From an uncultured Clostridia bacterium (GTDB taxonomy: Bacteria > Bacillota > Clostridia > Oscillospirales > Acutalibacteraceae): 64,000 bases of DNA. A model generated the notes under the pieces. The model had not been told where the DNA came from, did no database searches, and worked only from the letters and a program-made list of their open reading frames with translations. The stretch is from the NCBI GenBank assembly GCA_944376655.1, contig CALWDJ010000004.1, positions 1 through 64,000 on the forward strand. The letters are read 5' to 3'. Below, piece by piece: positions 59,005 to 64,000 of the stretch (position 1 is its first letter; each line of letters opens with the position of its first letter). A program made the position numbers and the translations under genes.

Positions 59005-60036
59005 ATGAATCTTAAATTTTCAAGAAAGCTGCCGATACCGCAGCAGATAAAAACCCGCTATCCTGTGACTGAGGAGCTGGCACGTGTTAAGGCGGAGAGA
59101 GACGAGGAGCTTAAAAAAATATTTTCAGGTGAATCGGAGAAATTCATTCTGATAATAGGTCCATGCTCAGCGGACAGCCGGGAACCGGTGCTTGACTATA
59201 TTTCACGTCTGCGTAAAGTGCAGGATGAAGTAAAAGATAAAATAATTATAGTTCCTCGTATTTACACAAACAAACCACGCACCACCGGTGACGGTTACAA
59301 AGGAATGCTTCATCAGCCGGATCCTGATGAGAAGCCTGATATGCTGCAAGGTATAGTGGCAATAAGAGACCTCCATATGGCGGCGCTCAGAGACTATGGC
59401 TTTACCTGCGCCGATGAGATGCTATATCCTGACAATCACCGATATCTTTCGGATTTGCTCGCTTATGTCGCTGTCGGCGCTAGATCTGTTGAGAATCAGC
59501 AGCACAGGCTTACCGCAAGCGGTCTTGATATTCCGGTCGGAATGAAAAATCCCACAAGCGGCGACCTTTCGATAATGATGAATTCAATAACCGCGGCACA
59601 GCACCCGCATACATTTATATACCGCGGCTGGGAGGTTACAAGCGAGGGAAATCCGTATGCTCACGCGATACTTAGGGGATATATTGATTTTGCCGGAAAA
59701 AGCGTATCAAACTATCATTATGAAGACCTTTTGAAGCTGTATAATCTTTATGCCGAAAGCGGCCTTAAAAATCCGGCGGCGATAGTTGATACTAATCATG
59801 CCAATTCCGGAAAACAGTATCTTGAACAGATACGGATAGCTAAAGACGTTGTTTACAGCCGCAATCATAATAACGATATCCGCTCGCTTGTCAAAGGACT
59901 GATGATTGAAAGCTATATCGAGGACGGAGCGCAGAAAATCGGTGAGCATATATACGGAAAGTCAATAACAGACCCGTGTCTCGGCTGGGAAAAATCCAAA
60001 AAACTGATTTGTAAGATTGCGGATACACTTAAATAA
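59005..60036 (+). CDS. aroF: 3-deoxy-7-phosphoheptulonate synthase (class I, AroG type)
   Basis: The 343-residue first enzyme of the pathway, condensing PEP and erythrose 4-phosphate. Class I AroG-type marks: KFILIIGPCSADSREPVLDYISRL, PRTTGDGYKGMLHQPDP, GARSVENQQHRLTASGLDIPVGMKNPTSG, and IVDTNHANSGKQYLEQ. It is the last biosynthetic gene of the operon, giving the operon all seven common-pathway activities. Feedback by Phe or Tyr is expected by class but the isoform cannot be told from sequence here. Confidence 0.95.
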   Translation: MNLKFSRKLPIPQQIKTRYPVTEELARVKAERDEELKKIFSGESEKFILIIGPCSADSREPVLDYISRLRKVQDEVKDKIIIVPRIYTNKPRTTGDGYKGMLHQPDPDEKPDMLQGIVAIRDLHMAALRDYGFTCADEMLYPDNHRYLSDLLAYVAVGARSVENQQHRLTASGLDIPVGMKNPTSGDLSIMMNSITAAQHPHTFIYRGWEVTSEGNPYAHAILRGYIDFAGKSVSNYHYEDLLKLYNLYAESGLKNPAAIVDTNHANSGKQYLEQIRIAKDVVYSRNHNNDIRSLVKGLMIESYIEDGAQKIGEHIYGKSITDPCLGWEKSKKLICKIADTLK

Positions 60037-60080
60037 TAAAACACATAATTGAACCGGATTAACCGGCGGAGGAAAAAGAT

Positions 60081-60491
60081 ATGGAAGTATACAGGCATAA
60101 GGTGCATTATTACGAAACAGACAAAATGGGATTTGTTCACCATTCAAACTATATCAGATGGTTTGAGGAGGCGAGAACCGATTTTTTCGATAAAGTTGGC
60201 GCACCATACACTCTTACAGAATCGCTTGGTCTTATAAGTCCGGTACTTACCGTACAGTGCGAATATAAAAAATCCTGCTATTTCGGTGAAATAGTGCTTA
60301 TATATGTAACGCTTGAAAAGGTTGAAAATGTACGTTTTTATGTAAGCTACCGCGTTACTTCGGTGGACGGTGAATTAAGAGCAACGGGTACCTCATCACA
60401 CTGTTTTTTGAATGAAGAGGGTAAGGTTACATCGCTGAAAAAAGTGCAGCCGGAGCTTTATAAAAAGCTCGAGGACGCGCTGGGAAAATAA
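60081..60491 (+). CDS. Acyl-CoA thioesterase, 4HBT/YbgC type
   Basis: A 136-residue hotdog-fold thioesterase: HKVHYYETDKMGFVHHSNYIRWFEEARTDFF (residues ~5-35, with the catalytic Asp in TDKMG), typical of YbgC/FadM. It follows the DAHP synthase gene by 44 nt and precedes the operon terminator, so it may be co-transcribed. A role in aromatic metabolism is not evident; an acyl-CoA or hydroxybenzoyl-CoA thioesterase is the alternative. Confidence 0.86.
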   Translation: MEVYRHKVHYYETDKMGFVHHSNYIRWFEEARTDFFDKVGAPYTLTESLGLISPVLTVQCEYKKSCYFGEIVLIYVTLEKVENVRFYVSYRVTSVDGELRATGTSSHCFLNEEGKVTSLKKVQPELYKKLEDALGK

Positions 60492-60504
60492 AGTATAAAT
60501 ATTA

Positions 60505-60561
60505 AAAAAGCATATCCGTTTCGGTCGGGCAAAATTCGCCGGACTGTCGGATATGCTTTTT
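60505..60561. terminator. Terminator after the aromatic operon
   Basis: AAAAAGCATATCCG (60505-60518) pairs with CGGATATGCTTTTT (60548-60561); the loop holds a second GC-rich hairpin. It lies between convergent operons and has A/T runs on both sides. Confidence 0.93.
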
Positions 60562-60579
60562 ATTTTTTTAGAATTAAAA

Positions 60580-62112
60580 TCAGAGTATAATTGACTCTCC
60601 GGTCATTTCCTCAGGCTGTTTCAGACCTAAAAGTTTTATGATAGTGGGGGAGATGTCACAGAGTCTTCCGCCATTACGCAGCTTGCAATCCTTTCCTATA
60701 ACGGCGAAAGGAACCGGATTAGTGGTATGAGCGGTGAAGGGGGAACCGTCGGTATCAATCATACGGTCGGCATTGCCGTGGTCGGCTGTAAGAAGCATTA
60801 CTCCGCCCATCTTAACAGTGCTGTCAGCCACTCTGCCTACGCAGTTGTCAACAGTCTCGACTGCTTTGACGGCTGCCTCAAATACGCCGGTGTGTCCCAC
60901 CATATCGCAGTTTGCGAAATTGAGTATAACAACATCGTATTTCCCGCTTTCGATAGCCTCACATACCTTGTCACATACTTCATTGGCGCTCATTTCAGGC
61001 TTCAGGTCATAGGTGGCGACTTTAGGTGAATTAACGAGTATCCTGTCCTCTCCCTCGAAAGAAACCTCTCTGCCGCCGTTAAAGAAGAAGGTGACGTGGG
61101 CGTATTTTTCGGTTTCAGCGATACGAAGCTGAGTAAGACCGTTTTTAGCAATATATTCACCGAGCGTGTTTTCAAGCGACTCTGGCTTGAAAGCAACCTC
61201 AACATTAGGCATTGAGGCGTCATACTGGGTCATACATACGTAAAATACTTTCTGTCTTCCGCCTTTGCGCTCAAAGCCTGCGAAATCATCATCGGCAAAG
61301 GTGCGTGTTATCTCTCTCGCGCGGTCGGGACGGAAATTGAAGAATATTACACTGTCTCCGGTTTTGATTCGCTCTGTCCCTGAAACGACTGTCGGAAGTA
61401 CAAACTCATCGGTTATATGCTTGCCGTCGGCGTCGATTTCGGTGTAGGATTTTCTTACTGCGGCGGCGGCGTCATCGGTTTGTATACCCTCACCGTAAAC
61501 AAGCGCGGCGTAGGCTTTTTCAACACGCTCCCAGCGGTTGTCTCTGTCCATACCGTAAAATCTGCCCATTACCGTGGCGAGCTTTCCGCAGCCGATTTCC
61601 GCAAGCCTCGTGTTAAGCTGGTCAATATAGTCGGCAGCGCTTGCAGGCGGAACGTCCCTTCCGTCAAGAAGAGCGTGAATATATACTTTGGTAAGACCGT
61701 TCTTCTTTGCCATTTCAACAAGTCCGTAAAGGTGCTCGATATGGCTGTGTACGCCGCCGTCGGAAAGAAGTCCCATAAGATGAAGCGCGCTGCCGTTCTT
61801 CCTGCAGTTGTCCATTGCGTCAAGCAATGCTTTATTCGCAAAGAAATCGCCGTCTTTTATGGATTTTGTTATTCTGGTAAGCTCCTGATAAACAACTCTG
61901 CCGGCGCCGATGTTTGTGTGACCGACTTCGCTGTTGCCCATCTGTCCGTCGGGAAGACCGACGTCCATACCCGACGCGCCTATCTGAGTGTGGGGACATT
62001 CGGCAAATATTTTGTCAAGTCTCGGGGTATTTGCGGAATATATAGCGTTTCCGACAGTGTCCGGATTTATTCCGAAACCGTCCATTATCGTTAAAACAAT
62101 AGGTTTTTTCAT
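60580..62112 (-). CDS. gpmI: 2,3-bisphosphoglycerate-independent phosphoglycerate mutase
   Basis: The 510-residue di-manganese glycolytic enzyme. MDGFGINPDTVGNAI, GQMGNSEVGHTNIGAGRVVYQ (catalytic Ser), NFRPDRAREITR and VMLLTADHGNADRMID are diagnostic. Third gene of the pgk-tpiA-gpmI group, interconverting 3- and 2-phosphoglycerate. Separated from tpiA by a 51-nt spacer with a perfect 8-bp hairpin. Confidence 0.97.
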   Translation of the reverse strand: MKKPIVLTIMDGFGINPDTVGNAIYSANTPRLDKIFAECPHTQIGASGMDVGLPDGQMGNSEVGHTNIGAGRVVYQELTRITKSIKDGDFFANKALLDAMDNCRKNGSALHLMGLLSDGGVHSHIEHLYGLVEMAKKNGLTKVYIHALLDGRDVPPASAADYIDQLNTRLAEIGCGKLATVMGRFYGMDRDNRWERVEKAYAALVYGEGIQTDDAAAAVRKSYTEIDADGKHITDEFVLPTVVSGTERIKTGDSVIFFNFRPDRAREITRTFADDDFAGFERKGGRQKVFYVCMTQYDASMPNVEVAFKPESLENTLGEYIAKNGLTQLRIAETEKYAHVTFFFNGGREVSFEGEDRILVNSPKVATYDLKPEMSANEVCDKVCEAIESGKYDVVILNFANCDMVGHTGVFEAAVKAVETVDNCVGRVADSTVKMGGVMLLTADHGNADRMIDTDGSPFTAHTTNPVPFAVIGKDCKLRNGGRLCDISPTIIKLLGLKQPEEMTGESIIL

Positions 62113-62136
62113 AAGTTCGCTCCTGTTATAAAGTCA

Positions 62137-62155
62137 GGGCGGGCATTGCCCGCCC
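62137..62155 (-). other. Intercistronic GC hairpin between tpiA and gpmI
   Basis: GGGCGGGC / GCCCGCCC (62137-62144 and 62148-62155) with a three-base loop, perfect, no following T-run: an mRNA processing or stability element rather than a terminator. Confidence 0.8.
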
Positions 62156-62163
62156 GATGGTTT

Positions 62164-62931
62164 TTATTTGCTTGCGGCTTTAACGATTACCGAAAAGTCC
62201 TCAGCCTTGAGTGAAGCGCCGCCGATAAGTCCGCCGTCAACATTTGTTTTGGCGACAAGCTCATCGCAGTTTTTGGCGTTCATGGAACCGCCGTACTGTA
62301 TTGTCATCGCCTCGGCTGTATCTGTATCATAAATATCCGCTACAACGTTTCTGATTATAGCGCAAACCTCTTCTGCCTGTTCGGCAGTAGCGGTTTTGCC
62401 GGTTCCGATAGCCCATACCGGCTCGTAAGCGATTATGACGTTAGCAGCGTCTTCCTTTGAAATGCCGCCTAAGGCGATTTTTGTCTGCATGGCGACAAGC
62501 TCAGCGGTGATGTTCTGCTCACGCTGCTCAAGAGTTTCGCCTACGCAGAGAATTACCTTGAGACCTTCGGCAAGAGCCGCCTTTGTGCGCAAATTAACCG
62601 TAACATCGGTTTCGCCGAAATACTGTCTTCTTTCAGAGTGACCGATTATAACGTATTTTACGCCCATTTCCTTAAGCATCGGAGCGGACACCTCTCCGGT
62701 GTAAGCGCCGGATTTCTCAAAGTGGCAGTTCTCGGCGCCGATTTCGATATTCGAGCCCTCGCTTGCCTTTAAAGCGGCGTCAAGGTCAACAAAGGGAACG
62801 CAGAGGACAACCTTGCAGTCTGCTCCGGCAACAAGCGGCTTCATTTCATTTATAAGCGCGGTTGTTTCAGACGGGGTTTTATTCATTTTCCAGTTGCCGG
62901 CAATTATCGCGTCTCTTTTAGCTTTGTTCAT
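62164..62931 (-). CDS. tpiA: Triosephosphate isomerase
   Basis: The 255-residue glycolytic isomerase. [11 protein letters not shown] at the start (Lys), [14 protein letters not shown] (electrophilic His), [15 protein letters not shown] (catalytic Glu) and [13 protein letters not shown] phosphate-loop region are complete. AAGGAG precedes the ATG (minus strand). Between pgk (upstream, 64 nt) and gpmI (downstream, 51 nt). Confidence 0.98.
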   Translation of the reverse strand: MNKAKRDAIIAGNWKMNKTPSETTALINEMKPLVAGADCKVVLCVPFVDLDAALKASEGSNIEIGAENCHFEKSGAYTGEVSAPMLKEMGVKYVIIGHSERRQYFGETDVTVNLRTKAALAEGLKVILCVGETLEQREQNITAELVAMQTKIALGGISKEDAANVIIAYEPVWAIGTGKTATAEQAEEVCAIIRNVVADIYDTDTAEAMTIQYGGSMNAKNCDELVAKTNVDGGLIGGASLKAEDFSVIVKAASK

Positions 62932-62963
62932 TTTTAAAACTCCTTATATTATATTACACAATC

Positions 62964-62987
62964 AAGGGCTGCCGAAAGGCAACCCCT
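62964..62987 (-). other. Intercistronic hairpin between pgk and tpiA
   Basis: On the minus strand AGGGGTTGCC and GGCAGCCCTT can pair (8 bp, one C/A mismatch) around a TTTC loop; a short AT-rich leader and the tpiA ribosome site follow. No T-run typical of terminators is present. Confidence 0.65.
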
Positions 62988-62995
62988 GAAGAAAA

Positions 62996-64000
62996 TTATT
63001 TATCGTTGAGTGCCGCGATGCCGGGAAGCTCCTTACCCTCAAGGAACTCAAGCGAAGCGCCGCCGCCTGTGGAAATATGGGTCATCTTGTCTCCGAAGCC
63101 GAGAGTGTTTACGGCAGCCGCCGAATCACCTCCGCCTATAATTGTAACGGCGTCAGTCTCAGCGAGGCTCTTCGCGACAGCTATTGTGCCTTTAGCGAGA
63201 GTCGGGTTCTCGAATACGCCCATAGGTCCGTTCCATACAACGGTCTTGGCTGATTTAACAGCGTCGGCAAAAAGCTCCGCGGTCTTCGGACCGATATCGA
63301 GACCCTGATAATCGTCGGGAATCTTGTCAGCGTCAACAACAGTTACATCGATAGGTCCGTCGATCGGATCGGGGAATTCCTTGGCTATTGTGCAGTCAAC
63401 AGGGAGAAGAATTTTAACGCCTTTTTCCTCTGCCTTTTTAAGCATATCGCCGCAGTAGCCGATTTTCTCGCTGTCAAGCAGCGATTTACCTACGCTGTAA
63501 CCTTTAGCGGCAAGGAAGGTGTAAGCCATACCGCCGCCGATAATAAGCGTATCAGCCTTGTTAAGCAGGTTTTCTATAACAGAGAGCTTATCCGCAACCT
63601 TAGCGCCGCCCAGAATGGTGACAAACGGACGAACCGGATTGTCAACAGCGTTTCCGAGATATTTGAGCTCCTTGCCGATAAGGTATCCGGCAACAGCTTC
63701 CTTAACATAGGATACAACGCCTACGGTTGAGCAGTGAGCTCTGTGGGCAGTACCGAACGCATCGTTTACAAAAATATCGGCAAGTGAGCCGAGCTCTGCG
63801 GAGAAAGCCTCGCCGTTCTTGGTCTCTTCGGCGCGGTAACGGGTGTTTTCAAGAAGAACAACATCTCCGTCCTTCATCGCTGCAACAGCGGCTTTGGCGT
63901 TTTCGCCTACAACGTTATCGTCAGCCGCGAAAACCACTTCTTTGCCGAGAAGCTCGGAAAGACGCTTTGCAACCGGAGCCAGAGAAAGCTCGGGCTTGGG
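62996..64000 (-). CDS. pgk: Phosphoglycerate kinase, partial (5' end outside window)
   Basis: An open frame runs through the window edge; the visible 335 residues begin around the [10 protein letters not shown] segment and include [38 protein letters not shown] and the C-terminal half ([79 protein letters not shown]). The missing N-terminal part would be about 80 residues. First visible gene of pgk-tpiA-gpmI; a gap gene further right is likely but unseen. Confidence 0.97.
   Translation of the reverse strand, partial: PKPELSLAPVAKRLSELLGKEVVFAADDNVVGENAKAAVAAMKDGDVVLLENTRYRAEETKNGEAFSAELGSLADIFVNDAFGTAHRAHCSTVGVVSYVKEAVAGYLIGKELKYLGNAVDNPVRPFVTILGGAKVADKLSVIENLLNKADTLIIGGGMAYTFLAAKGYSVGKSLLDSEKIGYCGDMLKKAEEKGVKILLPVDCTIAKEFPDPIDGPIDVTVVDADKIPDDYQGLDIGPKTAELFADAVKSAKTVVWNGPMGVFENPTLAKGTIAVAKSLAETDAVTIIGGGDSAAAVNTLGFGDKMTHISTGGGASLEFLEGKELPGIAALNDK

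Noticed and set aside
38175-60561. Similar terminator arms (AAAAAGCATAcCGG and AAAAAGCATATCCG) at 38175 and 60505 as a mobile repeat
   Set aside because: Only about ten bases are shared, beginning with the A-run common to bidirectional terminators; copies do not extend beyond the stem.
1-64000. CRISPR arrays, tRNA or rRNA genes, insertion sequences, prophage
   Set aside because: No spaced repeats, cloverleaf genes, transposase or integrase coding, or terminal repeats were seen on either strand.

Overview
The window looks like a chromosomal stretch of an anaerobic, endospore-forming member of the Clostridia, probably Oscillospirales/Ruminococcaceae-like. This rests on the sporulation genes (spo0A, spoIIGA, sigE), an electron-bifurcating type [FeFe]-hydrogenase operon, a CIRCE/HrcA heat-shock operon, and the moderate G+C, tightly packed operons and AGGAGG-type ribosome sites. 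The taxonomic placement is inference. I see no rRNA, tRNA, CRISPR array, insertion sequence or phage gene: the region is a housekeeping core, and its novelty lies mainly in regulation and gene arrangement.

Layout. 1-3.8 kb: three tandem hairpins, degV, the sporulation pair spoIIGA-sigE, two small membrane proteins. 3.8-5.8 kb: YtrA-type GntR regulator with an ABC transporter, behind a promoter carrying a perfect inverted repeat. 5.9-10.7 kb: CIRCE-controlled hrcA-grpE-dnaK-dnaJ. 10.7-13.5 kb (minus): DUF1836 regulator, NfeD/YuaF-like protein and flotillin. 13.6-15.1 kb: small XRE regulator, a gene-free regulatory island with an orphan strong promoter, then spo0A. 15-20.1 kb: pseudouridine synthase, RadC-like protein, orphan OmpR-type regulator, LCP protein, and a Y-family polymerase with a LexA box. 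20.2-26.2 kb: alaS, HIT protein, phosphoribosyltransferase, zinc-ribbon membrane protein, peptide-type binding lipoprotein. 26.4-34.7 kb: ten-gene hydrogenase operon (hydC, hydB, hydA plus a sensory hydrogenase, two DRTGG-like proteins, two GHKL ATPases, a PHP phosphoesterase and a ferredoxin). 34.7-38.2 kb: membrane protein, GDPD, sodium/proline-type symporter, low-Mr tyrosine phosphatase. 38.2-41.2 kb (minus): HTH-ACT protein, hom, lysC. 41.2-50.6 kb: YtvI-like permease, DUF3343 and a cysteine desulfurase-like enzyme, cdaA-cdaR, recD2, ComF-like protein, mreB. 50.6-60.5 kb: a complete common aromatic pathway plus both Phe and Tyr branches in one operon. 60.6-64 kb (minus): gpmI, tpiA and a truncated pgk.

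The two most notable systems: (1) The aromatic operon is preceded by a 21-codon leader ORF with a strong ribosome site and 7 Tyr/Phe codons (six of the seven inside codons 4-12). It is followed by a Rho-independent terminator and a competing antiterminator pairing, which is the layout of classical ribosome-mediated attenuation; this would be unusual in Firmicutes, where T-boxes and protein regulators dominate. (2) The hydrogenase operon embeds a sensory-type H-cluster protein and ATPase/DRTGG/PHP genes between hydC and hydB, suggesting that a redox or hydrogen signalling module is co-expressed with the bifurcating enzyme.

Start codons were adjusted where a Shine-Dalgarno sequence at correct spacing favoured an internal ATG, GTG or TTG. 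All functional names are by recognition of motifs and family resemblance; no database search was run.
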